NCBI RefSeq assembly: GCF_014230305.1
Contig: NZ_JACLAU010000006.1
Location: forward strand, 62,001-126,000
Length of the DNA: 64,000 nucleotides
Direction of reading: 5' to 3'
From: Novosphingobium aerophilum
Lineage (GTDB): Bacteria > Pseudomonadota > Alphaproteobacteria > Sphingomonadales > Sphingomonadaceae
Shown here one piece after another: positions 18,229 to 27,380 of this stretch (position 1 is the stretch's first letter; each line of letters opens with the position of its first letter). The position numbers were made by a program, and so were the translations under genes. The notes under the pieces are model-generated. The model made no database searches, was not told the origin of the DNA, and worked only from the letters and a program-made list of their open reading frames with translations.

Positions 18229-18951
18229 CTAGGCCCTCGGCCCGCCGCCCGCGCTACCTTCGATCAGGTCCGACACGTCGTCGATGATCGCCAGCATGGC
18301 GCGTTCGGCGCGGTCCGCGTCGCGGTCGCGGATGGCGGCCAGCACCGCCCCGTGCGCGGCAACGTCGGCGGTGCCGCCCTTGATCCGGTTGGTCACCTGG
18401 ATCGAGAACCGCAGCGCCGTCCCCACCACGTCGCGGAACTGGGCGAAGAACGGGTTGTTCGAGGCGCGCAGCACGGCGACATGGAAGGCGATGTCGGCTT
18501 CCAGCGGATCGTCGTGGCCCTGCTCGGCCTGCTGCATGCGGACCAGCCCGTCAGCGATCCCGGCCAGACCCGCGGCATCGGCGGTCTGCGCCGCCAGCCC
18601 GGCGGCGGTCGGCTCGATGGCGCGGCGCAACTGATGGAACTGGCGCAGCAGGGGCACCGAGGCCGGGCGCTCCAGCAGCCAGCGCAGGACGTCGGGATCG
18701 AACAGGTTCCAGCGTGCCTCGGGCTGGACCGTGGTCCCGAGCCGTGGCCGGGCGCTGAGCAGGCCCTTGGCCGTCAGCATCTTCACCGCCTCGCGGGTGA
18801 CCGATCGGCTGACCCGGTGGCCCGTGGCCAGTTCGGCTTCGGTCGGGAAGGGCCGCTCGGCATAGTGCCCGGTGACGATCTGCCGGCCGGTCGTCTCGAG
18901 CAGGCGGTGCGTCAGGTTGCGGCCCGGAGCGGGGCGGTCATCCTCGGCCAT
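18229..18951 (-). CDS. FadR/GntR family regulator, probably of galactose/galactonate use
   Basis: 240 aa. The N-terminal winged helix-turn-helix (FPTEAELATGHRVSRSVTREAVKMLTAKGLL) is followed by RPRLGTTVQP and an all-helical FCD ligand domain with metal-binding residues around EADIAFHVAVL and AAHGAVLAAI. It is the third gene of a minus-strand operon after a lactonase and a KDPGal aldolase, spaced 33 bases from the aldolase. That context resembles DgoR, the galactonate-responsive repressor, but identity as DgoR is inferred. Confidence 0.88.
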   Translation of the reverse strand: MAEDDRPAPGRNLTHRLLETTGRQIVTGHYAERPFPTEAELATGHRVSRSVTREAVKMLTAKGLLSARPRLGTTVQPEARWNLFDPDVLRWLLERPASVPLLRQFHQLRRAIEPTAAGLAAQTADAAGLAGIADGLVRMQQAEQGHDDPLEADIAFHVAVLRASNNPFFAQFRDVVGTALRFSIQVTNRIKGGTADVAAHGAVLAAIRDRDADRAERAMLAIIDDVSDLIEGSAGGGPRA

Positions 18952-18984
18952 GAACCTGCGCCCCGATCGTCGGCATGGCCGCCC

Positions 18985-19638
18985 CTAGCCGTCCGCGGCG
19001 GCAGCGGCCAGGGCCGCACGAAAGGCGCCCGCGCGTTCCGCCACCCGCTCGGCCCCGTCGCCCGGCCGGTAAAGAGCCGAGCCCAGGCCGAAGCCCCGCG
19101 CTCCGGCGCGCAGCCACGGCGCCAGGCCTTCGGGCACGATCCCGCCGACCGGCAGCACCGGGGTCCCCTTCGGCAGGACCGCGAGCATGGCCTTGAGCTG
19201 GGCCGGACTCCCGGCTTCGGCGGGGAACAGCTTGAGCGCGGCAGCCCCGGCCGACAGGGCGGCGAAGGCCTCGGTCGGGGTGAAGATGCCCGGCACGGCG
19301 GACAGGCCGGCGGCCGCCGCCGCGGCGATCACGGCCGGATCGGCATGGGGCGAGATGACCAGATCGGCCCCGAGCGCGGCCAGATCACCGACCGTCGCCG
19401 GACCGAGCACGGTCCCCGCGCCGACCAGCACCTCGGTCGGCAGGGCCCGGCGCAGCCGCCCGATGCTGTCGAGCGGATCGGGCGAGTTCATCGGCACCTC
19501 GATCAGGCGGAACCCGGCGTCCACCAGGGCCAGTCCGATCGGCACGGCCTCGTCCGGGGTGATCCCGCGCAGGATCGCAACGAGCGGACAGGCGGCCAGG
19601 GCTGCGCTGAAACGGGAAGGCCGGGGCTGGTCGGTCAT
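18985..19638 (-). CDS. dgoA: 2-dehydro-3-deoxy-6-phosphogalactonate aldolase
   Basis: 217 aa. The ATG at 19636-19638 is the start that gives the standard N-terminus (SRFSAALAACPLVAILRGI); the frame is open further upstream inside the lactonase gene. It belongs to the KDPG/KDPGal class I aldolase family: ILRGITPDEA with catalytic Glu nearby, VGAGTVL, and the Schiff-base lysine in ALKLFPAE. The sequence style (PVGGIVPEGLAPWLRAGARGFGLGSAL) fits the KDPGal branch better than KDPG aldolase. It cleaves KDPGal to pyruvate and glyceraldehyde 3-phosphate in the cytoplasm. It lies between lactonase and regulator genes. Confidence 0.85.
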   Translation of the reverse strand: MTDQPRPSRFSAALAACPLVAILRGITPDEAVPIGLALVDAGFRLIEVPMNSPDPLDSIGRLRRALPTEVLVGAGTVLGPATVGDLAALGADLVISPHADPAVIAAAAAAGLSAVPGIFTPTEAFAALSAGAAALKLFPAEAGSPAQLKAMLAVLPKGTPVLPVGGIVPEGLAPWLRAGARGFGLGSALYRPGDGAERVAERAGAFRAALAAAAADG

Positions 19639-19669
19639 GGTCGGGCGAATCTCCCCTGGGCCGGCGATC

Positions 19670-20530
19670 CTATCCGGCATAGCGGTTGGCCGGCAGTCCG
19701 CGCGGGCCCGGAACCAGCGTGAACAGCGCCCCGTCCACCGGATTGGCGCTGCCGTCGGCGGCCGAGGTGATGAACAGCCGGTCGAGCCCGGGACCTCCGA
19801 AGCAGACGTTGGTGATCTGGGTGCCGGGCAGGGCGATGGTCCGGTCGAGCGTGCCGTCGGGCGTGAAGCGGCGCACCGCCCCGCCATCCCAGCAGGCGAC
19901 CCATAGCCCGCCCTCGGCATCCAGGCACATGCCGTCGGGAACGCCCCAGGCCGGGTCGGCGAAGACGATGTACGGCTCGGCGGGGCCGGCATGACCGTCG
20001 TCGTGCAGCATATGGCGGAAGATCGTCCGCCGCGCCGTGTCCGTGTGGAACAGGACATCGGGTCCGATCGCCGGGCCGTTGGGAATGGTGAAGCCCGAGG
20101 CGATCCGCTGGACCGTGCCCTGCGGATCGAGCCGGTAGAACGATCCTGAAGGCCGGGTGCAGCCGATGTCCATCGATCCGGCCCAGATCGCGCCGAACCG
20201 ATCGGCCTTCGCATCATTGAACCGGTTGCCCTCGGCCCCGTCCTCGGGGGCGGCGAGGACCTCGGCCGACCAGGTCCCGTCGTCGGCGAGCGTCAGCGCG
20301 CAGAACCGCCGGCCGATCCCGGCGACAAACCCGCCCCGCTCGCGTTCGATGATCCAGCCGACATGGTCGTCCAACTGCCAGACGGTGTGCGTCCGGCCGT
20401 CCGCCGCCAGGCGGTGCACGCGGTGCGACAGGATGTCCGTCCAGTAGAGCGCCTGTTCCCGGACGGACCACAGCAGCCCCTCGCCCAGGGCATGGCGGCC
20501 GGTCTGGGAGATGGTGCGGATCCCCTCCAT
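19670..20530 (-). CDS. SMP-30/gluconolactonase family sugar lactonase
   Basis: 286 aa, a complete six-bladed beta-propeller of the SMP-30/regucalcin type. Metal-site motifs are visible: the N-terminal Glu in LGEGLLW, Asn in GNRFNDAKADRFG, Asn in TIPNGPA, and Asp in GVPDGMCLDAEGGLWVA. The family hydrolyses aldonolactones. Placed between a divergent galactose/arabinose dehydrogenase-like gene and a KDPGal aldolase, it most likely opens galactono-1,4-lactone to galactonate. First gene of a three-gene minus-strand operon. Confidence 0.88.
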   Translation of the reverse strand: MEGIRTISQTGRHALGEGLLWSVREQALYWTDILSHRVHRLAADGRTHTVWQLDDHVGWIIERERGGFVAGIGRRFCALTLADDGTWSAEVLAAPEDGAEGNRFNDAKADRFGAIWAGSMDIGCTRPSGSFYRLDPQGTVQRIASGFTIPNGPAIGPDVLFHTDTARRTIFRHMLHDDGHAGPAEPYIVFADPAWGVPDGMCLDAEGGLWVACWDGGAVRRFTPDGTLDRTIALPGTQITNVCFGGPGLDRLFITSAADGSANPVDGALFTLVPGPRGLPANRYAG

Positions 20531-20714
20531 GTCCGCGTCAGTGGCAGTGGCTCGGATCGCCGCGGAGGGCGGGGCTGTGGCTCATCTGGGCTCCTGGCGC
20601 GTTGCTGGCGCGTTGCTGGCGGGATCGGGGCGCCGCACCGGACGTTGATACCGGCGGCGCATCGGCATAGAAGCATATTTGTATGATTAATAAAACCCCT
20701 CGCGCGGAGACCGC
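20531..20714. promoter_or_regulatory. Divergent promoter region of the galactose genes
   Basis: A 184-bp gap between divergent lactonase and dehydrogenase genes. It contains an 11-bp tandem duplication (TGGCGCGTTGC at 20595-20616) and, close to the dehydrogenase start, an AT-rich island (20669-20694, including ATTTGTATGATTAAT) that stands out from the GC-rich surroundings. That is a plausible site for the FadR-type regulator encoded in the operon. The palindrome is weak, so the operator itself is a guess. Confidence 0.4.
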
Positions 20715-21680
20715 ATGACCACGCCTTCGGCTCCAGTTCCCATGGCCCCTCCCGCGCCGGCTGGCCCGCTGGGGATCGCCATCGTCGGGCTGGGCACAAT
20801 CGCCCGGGCCCAGCACGTTCCGGCGATCCGCGCCGATCCCGCCTGGCACTTGTGCGGGGTGGTCGATCCCGCGGCCAGCCTGCCCGGCGTGCCGGCTTAC
20901 ACAAGCCTGGCCGATCTGTTCGCCGCCCAGCCGGATTGTGCCGCGGTGGCGCTGTGCACTCCGCCTGGCGTGCGGCTCGACCTGGCGCGCGAGGCGCTGG
21001 CCGCGGGGCGCCATGTGCTGCTGGAAAAGCCGCCCGCGCCATCGGTCACGCTGGCCGAGGCCCTGCACCGGACGGCTGACGCGGCGGAGCGCACGCTCTT
21101 TGCCACCTGGCACTCGCGGTTCGCTCCGCTGGTCGCGCCGGCCCGCCAGTGGCTGGCCGGGCGCCGGATCGACCAGGTGGCGATCACCTGGCGCGAGGAT
21201 GTCCGGGTGTGGCATCCCGGCCAGGCCTGGCTGTTCGAGCCCGGCGGCATGGGGGTGTTCGATCCGGGGATCAACGCCCTGTCGATCGTCACGGCCATCC
21301 TTCCCGAGCCGCTGGCCATGACCCGTGCCGACTTTTCCATTCCCCAGGGCCGGAGCGCCCCGATCGCGGTCGATCTGGTCATGCGGCATGGCGCCGCGCC
21401 GGTCACGGCGCAGTTCGATTTCCGCGAGCAAGGCGGCGAGCAGTGGGACATCGTGGTGACCACCGATGCCGGCCTGCTCGAACTGCGCCGCGGCGGGGCC
21501 GAGCTGGTCACGCCCGAGGGCCAGCAATCGGCCCCCGAGGCGGAGTACCCGGCGATCTACGCCCGGTTTCGCGAGCTGATCGGGCGTGGCGAGAGCGACG
21601 TCGACCTTGCCCCGCTTCAGTTGGTCGCCGACGCCTTCCTGCAGGCGCGCGCGGTCGGCGTGCCTGATTACCCCTACTGA
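20715..21680 (+). CDS. Gfo/Idh/MocA oxidoreductase, probable D-galactose (or L-arabinose) 1-dehydrogenase
   Basis: 321 aa. The N-terminal Rossmann motif is IAIVGLGTIARAQHVPA, the family lysine is in EKPP, and the C-terminal domain contains WHSRFAP, WHPGQAWLFEPGGMGVFDPGINALSI. This last block closely resembles Pseudomonas galactose dehydrogenase and Azospirillum L-arabinose 1-dehydrogenase (recalled, not searched). It would oxidise the sugar to its lactone with NAD(P)+. The divergent lactonase and KDPGal aldolase support D-galactose as substrate. Galactonate dehydratase and KDGal kinase are not in this window. Confidence 0.82.
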   Translation: MTTPSAPVPMAPPAPAGPLGIAIVGLGTIARAQHVPAIRADPAWHLCGVVDPAASLPGVPAYTSLADLFAAQPDCAAVALCTPPGVRLDLAREALAAGRHVLLEKPPAPSVTLAEALHRTADAAERTLFATWHSRFAPLVAPARQWLAGRRIDQVAITWREDVRVWHPGQAWLFEPGGMGVFDPGINALSIVTAILPEPLAMTRADFSIPQGRSAPIAVDLVMRHGAAPVTAQFDFREQGGEQWDIVVTTDAGLLELRRGGAELVTPEGQQSAPEAEYPAIYARFRELIGRGESDVDLAPLQLVADAFLQARAVGVPDYPY

Positions 21681-21705
21681 GCGCCTGTCCGAGCCCCGGG
21701 GCGGT

Positions 21706-22479
21706 TCAGCGCGGTAGCGGCAGCCTGGCCAGGCCGGTCGCGCCGGTCATCCGGTTGCGGGCGAACACGACCAGCTCGTCGGCCCCTCCGGACGGTGCAG
21801 GGAGCCTGCCCGAGAATTCGCCCGGGGCGGCGGTGAAGGCCAACGGGACCTGGCCCAGCCGGCGGTTGCCGGCCCACAGGCTGGCGCTGACCGCATAGTC
21901 GGCGGCCGGCCACAGGCTGTCGGGCGCAATCGGACAGCCGCAGTGCGGCTCCACCCGGGCGGTGACGCGCAGCCCGTCGGCGGCGACGGTCAGCGCCGGG
22001 GTGATCGCCAGCCCGGACAGTTCGACCACCCAGCCGTCGCCGGCCGTGACCGGTTCGCCCGGCATCATCCAGCGCTGCGCGGTGATCCTGACGGCCGAGG
22101 CCGGGCGCCCGAGCGGACCGCGCACCTCCAGCTCGACCAGGGTCGGGCGGGTCAGGTCGATCGAGGCGGCAAAGGCGGCGGCCTCGGGCCCGGCGCGCTG
22201 CGGGCTGCGTCCGGTCGCCTGCATGATCCGCGCGGTGTCGCCGGTTCCTCCCGTCGTGCGGCCCCGGGCCAGCTCCCGCCCGCTTTCCGCCTCGCGCAGG
22301 ATCACCTCGGCCCCGCCGGTGTGATCGCCGACGAACTTGGCATCCTGGCTGATCACCCGCACGGTCACGGCGGTCGGTTCGGCCATGACCGGCATGGCGA
22401 GCAGCGAGGCCAGCGCCACGATCGCGCGACCGAGCGCGAGGACCGAGGCAGGGCAGGCAAAGCCGGAAACGGTGGGCAT
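21706..22479 (-). CDS. Secreted protein of unknown function
   Basis: 257 aa using the ATG at 22477-22479, which gives an N-terminal hydrophobic signal (VLALGRAIVALASLLAMPVMAEP). An in-frame ATG 20 codons upstream is less likely. The mature protein is rich in beta-prone segments and has one CxC motif (EPHCGCPIAPD), possibly a metal or redox site. I recognise no family. It is monocistronic and convergent with the sugar dehydrogenase gene. Confidence 0.6.
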   Translation of the reverse strand: MPTVSGFACPASVLALGRAIVALASLLAMPVMAEPTAVTVRVISQDAKFVGDHTGGAEVILREAESGRELARGRTTGGTGDTARIMQATGRSPQRAGPEAAAFAASIDLTRPTLVELEVRGPLGRPASAVRITAQRWMMPGEPVTAGDGWVVELSGLAITPALTVAADGLRVTARVEPHCGCPIAPDSLWPAADYAVSASLWAGNRRLGQVPLAFTAAPGEFSGRLPAPSGGADELVVFARNRMTGATGLARLPLPR

Positions 22480-22936
22480 GATGGCACGGGCTCCTGGAGA
22501 GGCGGGCCAGCATAGGGTAACCGGGGCTTCTCTGGCCACCGTCTTGTCGGGGCCCGGGCCGCAGCGACAGGCTCCGCATCGCAGGAAACGGCCGCCTGGG
22601 GTGGAGGGCTGACGTTTGGGCTGGAGCTGTCAGTAACGCAAGCCACCACCCCACTGTCATCGGCATCCCGGGCTTGACCCGGGATCCCGCTTGCGGGTCG
22701 CACAGGTGTAAGAAGAGCAGCCCGGCCCCGGATCAAGTCCGGGGCGACGATAACGGAGGAATGGACCAGAACCGGATTCTGCTTGCTTCCCGAATGTCCG
22801 ATCCCGGGCGAAAACGGGCATGGAGGGTTTGTCCCCGCACCAACCCGGCCTTGCCGGGGGTCAAGCAAGCCTTGCTTGACCCTGCGCGACCCGGCGATAG
22901 CCCTTATCGCGCCACTTTTTCGCCACGGAGCCCGTC
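22480..22936. repeat. Intergenic region with three palindromic repeats
   Basis: No gene is supported in this 457-bp gap. Perfect or near-perfect hairpins are ATCCCGGG-CTTGA-CCCGGGAT at 22665-22685, CCCCGGA-TCAAG-TCCGGGG at 22726-22744 (the same unit inverted, loop TCAAG versus CTTGA), and a 12-bp inverted repeat GGGTCAAGCAAG/CTTGCTTGACCC at 22858-22882. They look like REP-type extragenic palindromes. The promoter of the downstream symporter must lie close to its start. Confidence 0.65.
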
Positions 22937-24274
22937 ATGTCCGGTTCGCCGCCTCAGCCTGCCGCCCCCGCCCGCCGCCCGGGGTTCGGGTTGAAGGTGC
23001 TGATCGGGATCGGCGCCGGCCTGATCCTGGGCCTGGCCGCGCGGGCGCTCGGTCCCGGGGCGGACGGGGCGCCCAATGCGGTCGCCCAGTTGCTCGCGCT
23101 GGTCGGCAGCAGCTTCGTCCAACTGCTCAAGGTGCTGGTCCCGCCGCTGATCTTCGCCGCGATCGTCGCCAGCATCGCCCGGCTGCGGACGCTGAACAAT
23201 GCCGCGCGGCTGGCCGGGCAGACCCTGTTGTGGTTCGCGATCACCGCGCTGCTCGCGGTGCTGACCGGGCTCGCGCTGGGCCTCCTGCTTCAGCCCGGGG
23301 TCCACGCCGGAATCTCCGCCGCCAGCGCCGCCCCGCCCAAGAGCGTCGGGACCTGGCTCGACTTTACCCGCAGCCTGGTCCCCGCCAACTTCCTGGGGCT
23401 GACCGCCAGCAGCAAGCTGGCCGACGGCAGCGTCTCGACCGGGCTGGAGTTCAATGTCCTGCAGATCGTGGTCATGGCCATCGCGGTCGGATTTGCCGCG
23501 CTGCGCTCGGGCGAGGCGGGCGAGCGGCTGCTCGACGGGGTCGGCCACGTGCTGGTGGTCCTGCGCCGCCTGCTCGGCTGGCTGGTCCAGCTCGCGCTTT
23601 ACGGGTCGGCCGGATTGATCGGCAATGCCGTGGTCAAGTACGGCTGGGACACGCTGGGCTCGATCGCGCAGTTCGCGCTGGCGGTCTACCTGGGGCTGGC
23701 GATCGTCCTGTTCGTGATCTACCCGCTGCTGCTGCGCGCCCATGGCCTCAGCCCGCTGCGCTACTTCGCCAAGGCCTGGCCGGCGATCGAGCTGGCCTTC
23801 GTCACCCGATCGTCGATCGCCGCCCTGCCGGTGGCCGAGGCGGTGACCACCCAGCGACTGGGCGTGCCCGAGGCCTATGCCGCCTTTGCCGTGCCGGTCG
23901 GCGCGACCACCAAGATGGATGGCTGCGCGGCGATCTACCCCGCGGTTGCGGCGGTCTTCATCGCCCAGTTCTATGGCATCACCCTGGCACCGACGCAGTA
24001 CCTGTTGATCGTGCTGGTCTCGGTCCTCGGCTCCGCGGCGACCGCCGGGGTCACCGGCGCGCTGGTGATGCTGACGCTGACGCTCACCACGCTCGGCCTG
24101 CCGCTGGAGGGGGCGGGGCTGCTGCTGGCGATCGATCCGATCCTCGACATGGGCCGCACCGCGGTCAATGTCGCCGGGCAGATGGTGATCCCGGTGATCG
24201 TGGCCCGGCGCGAGGGCCTGCTCGACGAAGCGGCCTTCCACGCCGAAGCCACCGGCGAACTCGCCCTGGGCTGA
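22937..24274 (+). CDS. Dicarboxylate/amino acid:cation symporter (DAACS family)
   Basis: 445 aa with eight or more hydrophobic helices. Family marks include GFGLKVLIGIGAGLILGL at the N-terminus, the serine-rich re-entrant region (AFVTRSSIAALPV), the cation/substrate segment VPVGATTKMDGCAAIYPAVAAVFIAQ and the final DPILDMGRTAVNVAGQ. Such proteins import C4-dicarboxylates, glutamate or aspartate with Na+ or H+ across the inner membrane. It appears monocistronic, and a GC-rich hairpin follows the stop. Confidence 0.9.
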   Translation: MSGSPPQPAAPARRPGFGLKVLIGIGAGLILGLAARALGPGADGAPNAVAQLLALVGSSFVQLLKVLVPPLIFAAIVASIARLRTLNNAARLAGQTLLWFAITALLAVLTGLALGLLLQPGVHAGISAASAAPPKSVGTWLDFTRSLVPANFLGLTASSKLADGSVSTGLEFNVLQIVVMAIAVGFAALRSGEAGERLLDGVGHVLVVLRRLLGWLVQLALYGSAGLIGNAVVKYGWDTLGSIAQFALAVYLGLAIVLFVIYPLLLRAHGLSPLRYFAKAWPAIELAFVTRSSIAALPVAEAVTTQRLGVPEAYAAFAVPVGATTKMDGCAAIYPAVAAVFIAQFYGITLAPTQYLLIVLVSVLGSAATAGVTGALVMLTLTLTTLGLPLEGAGLLLAIDPILDMGRTAVNVAGQMVIPVIVARREGLLDEAAFHAEATGELALG

Positions 24275-24281
24275 GCCCCGT

Positions 24282-24303
24282 CCGACCCGTGGGTCCGGGT
24301 CGG
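24282..24303 (+). terminator. Hairpin after the symporter gene
   Basis: CCGACCC (24282-24288) pairs with GGGTCGG (24297-24303) across an 8-base loop, seven bases after the stop codon. No T-run follows, so it may only be a transcript-end stabiliser. Confidence 0.4.
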
Positions 24304-24658
24304 CATGGTACTTTGGTACAGGATCGTGTCTTTTTGTGGCTTGCCCAGGCGGCGGGCTCCCAGCCTGATCCGGCCGTTGGCGGAGCACTGCCCGATCTTT
24401 TCGATCGACGACAAATCGGCCTGTAAAAACGGGATAAATTCCGTGCAATTTGAGACGCAGGAGCGTTTCGATGGGTTCGATTGCCGTTACGGCAGGCACT
24501 AGGGCGTCCGCGCAACAGTGTAGTGCGGTTTGCTGCAAATATGCCACAGTCATGATCGAATGCGTTTTCGGCGCCTTGGCAGCGTCAATCGTTGCGGTAT
24601 CGTTACAGAGCGCGGTCGGAGGGGCCGCTGCCACGAGATTTACCGCAGGAGTCTGCCA
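24304..24658. other. Upstream region of TonB receptor gene
   Basis: About 355 bp with no supported gene. It is noticeably more AT-rich than its surroundings. It contains a small repeat GGTACTTTGGTAC (24307-24319) and AT-rich tracts near 24430-24450 and 24530-24545 that probably hold the promoter of the TonB receptor. A ribosome site GCAGGAG (24646-24652) precedes the receptor ATG. No riboswitch fold or Fur box was recognised. Confidence 0.4.
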
Positions 24659-27313
24659 ATGGCCGCTGTTACTCGGCTTGCTTTGCTCGCATCGATTTCG
24701 CTGGGCGCCCTGAGCGCCCCCGCCCTGGCCCAGACCACCGAGGCACCCCAGGCCGCGTCGGGGGACGAGGGCAAGGAAATCGTCATCATCGGCACCCGCC
24801 GGACCGACCGCTCGGTGACCGACTCCGCCTCGCCGATCGACGTCATCGGCGCGACCGAGCTGCAGCAGGCCCCGCAGGTCAACATGCTCGACATCGTGCG
24901 GAGCCTGGTGCCGTCGTTCTACGTGCCGCAGAACACCATCTCCGACGCTTCGACCTTCGTCCGCTCGCCCTCGCTGCGCGGCCTCGGGGCTGACCAGATC
25001 CTGATCATGGTCAACGGCAAGCGCTACAACCGCTCGGCGCTGGTTTCGGTCTACACCGGCGCCGACACTGCGCTGTCGTTCGGCTCGCAGGGCGCGGACA
25101 TCGCCAACATCCCGGCGATCGCGATCAAGAACCTGCAGGTCCTGCGTGATGGCGCGACCGCGCAGTACGGTTCGGACGCGATCGGCGGCGTGATCAACTA
25201 TCAGTTGCGTGACGATGCCGGGCTGGAACTGCAGGGCATCTACGGCCAGACCTATCGCGGCGACGGCCGGAACAAGCAGGTTTCGGGCAATGTCGGCTTC
25301 AAGCTGGGCTCGCGCGGCTTCGTCAACATCTCGGCCGAATGGTTCAACAACGGCGAAACCAGCCGCGGCGCTCAGCGTGCCCTGGCCGTGGTGCTGGCGC
25401 AGACCAACCCGGCCGTGGCCAGCAGCATCCCCAACGCCAACCGCGGCAAGCCCGCGCAGATCTGGGGTTCGTCGCCGGCCGATGGCTACAAGATCTTCCT
25501 CAATTCGGCCTATGAGATCACCGACAGCGCCAAGCTGTACCTGGCCTTCAACTATGCCCACAGCGAGGCCAACCAGAGCTTCAACTACCGCGCGCCGATC
25601 TCGGCGCCGACCCCGCTGGCGGTCGACATCGGCAACGGCACCGCGGCAACCCGCTCGCCCGGCCGCAACGGGTCCTTCGCGCCGATCTTCCTGACGCCCT
25701 GCCCGGCCAACAACGCCACCTGCCCGGCCGGCGGCTTCGTCAACGACACCAACACCTTCAACTTCGCCTCGCGCTATCCGGGCGGCTTCACCCCGCGCTT
25801 CATCGGCAAGGTGGACCAGGCCTGGGGCAATGCCGGGATCAAGGGTTCGGCCGAGAGCGGCCTGACCTATGACCTGTCCGCCACCTTCGCGCGCAATTCG
25901 CTCGACCTGTCGATGACCGGCTCGCTCAGCGCCTCCTACGGACCGCAGAGCCAGAGCAACTTCAACTTCGGCAAACTGATCCAGAGCGAGACCAACCTGA
26001 ACGCGGACTTCACCTATCCGCTCGAGGTCGGCTTCGCCAGCCCGGTGACCTTCTCGCTCGGCAGCGAATACCGCCGTGAGCAGTACGAGAAGACCGTGGG
26101 TGACCTGCAGTCCTACGGCGCCGGGCCCTATGCGGTGCAGCCGCTGTACAACCTGGTTTCGCCGGGGGTCTATGCTCCCGCGCTGAACGCCAGCGGGACC
26201 CAGATCGTCGCCACCCAGTCGCCTGCGGCGAGCGGCTACGGCGGCACCAGCCCGACCTTCGCCGGCGCGTCCAGCCAGGTCGGCTATGGTTTCTACGCCG
26301 GCGCCGAGGCCGACGTGACCAAGGCCCTGACCATGGGCATCGCCACCCGGTTCGAGAACTACTCGAGCTTCGGCAGCGCGCTGGTGGGCAAGTTCAACTT
26401 CCTCTACCGTGTCAACGACGTGGTCTCGCTGCGCGGCACGGTCGGCACCGGCTTCCACGCGCCGTCGCCGGGCCAGAACAACACCCAGATCGTCACGACG
26501 AACTTCCTGGGCGGCAACCAGGTCCAGACCGGCACCTATCCGACCACCAGCAACATCGCGCAGTTCTATGGCGCCTCGCCGCTCAAGCCCGAGCGTTCGA
26601 CCAACTTCGGCGCGGGTATCGTGCTGAAGCCGGCCGACCGCCTGAGCGTCACGATCGACGGTTACTCGATCAAGGTCCGCAACCGCATCGGCATCTCGCA
26701 GAACTTCACCGTGACCCAGGCCAACCTCACCGCGCTTCCGGCGCTGTCCGTGGTCGGGCTGAACGGCGTGGTGAACTACTTCACCAACGGCTTCAACACG
26801 AGCACCGACGGCGTTGACGTGGTCACCAACTACCGGACCGACCTGGCTGGTGGGCCGCTGGCGCTGACCCTGGCCTACAACTACAACATGAGCCGCGTGA
26901 CCCAGTTCAATCCGCTGGTGATCGGCGCCGCGCAGATCGACCTGGTCCGCAACATCGCGCCGAAGCATCGCCTGAACGCCTCGGCCAACTGGCAGATCGA
27001 CAACTTCTCGATCAACGCCCGGGCCAACTACTTCGGTAGCTGGTCGAACGCGCTCGAGTATGCTGGCCAGCGCTTCGGCGCCAAGGTCGTCGCCGATCTC
27101 GACGTGAGCTACACCTTCCGCGAGCACTACACGCTGACGGTGGGCGCCAACAACCTGTTCAACACCTATCCGGACCGGATCGCGCCGAGCGCAAGCAACC
27201 CGATCTACGCCCTGACCGGGGCCCTGGCCGATGGCCAGATCTACCCGCGTTCGGGTGGTCCGTTCGGCATGAACGGTGGCTTCTGGTACGCCCGCCTGCG
27301 CGTCAAGTACTGA
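24659..27313 (+). CDS. TonB-dependent outer-membrane receptor
   Basis: 884 aa from the ATG at 24659, chosen for its RBS and clear signal peptide (MAAVTRLALLASISLGALSA...ALAQ). The plug domain begins near GKEIVIIGTRRTDRSVTDSA and contains RGLGADQILIMVNGKRYN, with the TonB-box-like EIVIIG. The long barrel domain has repeated aromatic-ended strands and ends in FWYARLRVKY. Plug sequence and length place it with receptors for siderophores or larger organic nutrients; the substrate is unknown. It stands alone between a symporter and a terminator. Confidence 0.93.
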   Translation: MAAVTRLALLASISLGALSAPALAQTTEAPQAASGDEGKEIVIIGTRRTDRSVTDSASPIDVIGATELQQAPQVNMLDIVRSLVPSFYVPQNTISDASTFVRSPSLRGLGADQILIMVNGKRYNRSALVSVYTGADTALSFGSQGADIANIPAIAIKNLQVLRDGATAQYGSDAIGGVINYQLRDDAGLELQGIYGQTYRGDGRNKQVSGNVGFKLGSRGFVNISAEWFNNGETSRGAQRALAVVLAQTNPAVASSIPNANRGKPAQIWGSSPADGYKIFLNSAYEITDSAKLYLAFNYAHSEANQSFNYRAPISAPTPLAVDIGNGTAATRSPGRNGSFAPIFLTPCPANNATCPAGGFVNDTNTFNFASRYPGGFTPRFIGKVDQAWGNAGIKGSAESGLTYDLSATFARNSLDLSMTGSLSASYGPQSQSNFNFGKLIQSETNLNADFTYPLEVGFASPVTFSLGSEYRREQYEKTVGDLQSYGAGPYAVQPLYNLVSPGVYAPALNASGTQIVATQSPAASGYGGTSPTFAGASSQVGYGFYAGAEADVTKALTMGIATRFENYSSFGSALVGKFNFLYRVNDVVSLRGTVGTGFHAPSPGQNNTQIVTTNFLGGNQVQTGTYPTTSNIAQFYGASPLKPERSTNFGAGIVLKPADRLSVTIDGYSIKVRNRIGISQNFTVTQANLTALPALSVVGLNGVVNYFTNGFNTSTDGVDVVTNYRTDLAGGPLALTLAYNYNMSRVTQFNPLVIGAAQIDLVRNIAPKHRLNASANWQIDNFSINARANYFGSWSNALEYAGQRFGAKVVADLDVSYTFREHYTLTVGANNLFNTYPDRIAPSASNPIYALTGALADGQIYPRSGGPFGMNGGFWYARLRVKY

Positions 27314-27340
27314 GCCAGGCGTCCGTCAGGACCAGGAAGT

Positions 27341-27380
27341 GGGCGGGGGAACCGACGGGTTCCTCCGCCCTCTTTCTTTG
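27341..27380 (+). terminator. Rho-independent terminator of the TonB receptor gene
   Basis: A long GC stem (GGGCGGGGGAACC pairing with GGTTCCTCCGCCC, 27341-27370) with a small loop is followed directly by TCTTTCTTT. It lies 28 bases after the receptor stop. Confidence 0.75.

Noticed and set aside
22904..27127. 1407-codon minus-strand open frame
   Set aside because: Shadow of the symporter and TonB receptor genes in high-GC DNA; low-complexity Asp/Gln/Arg/Gly-rich product.
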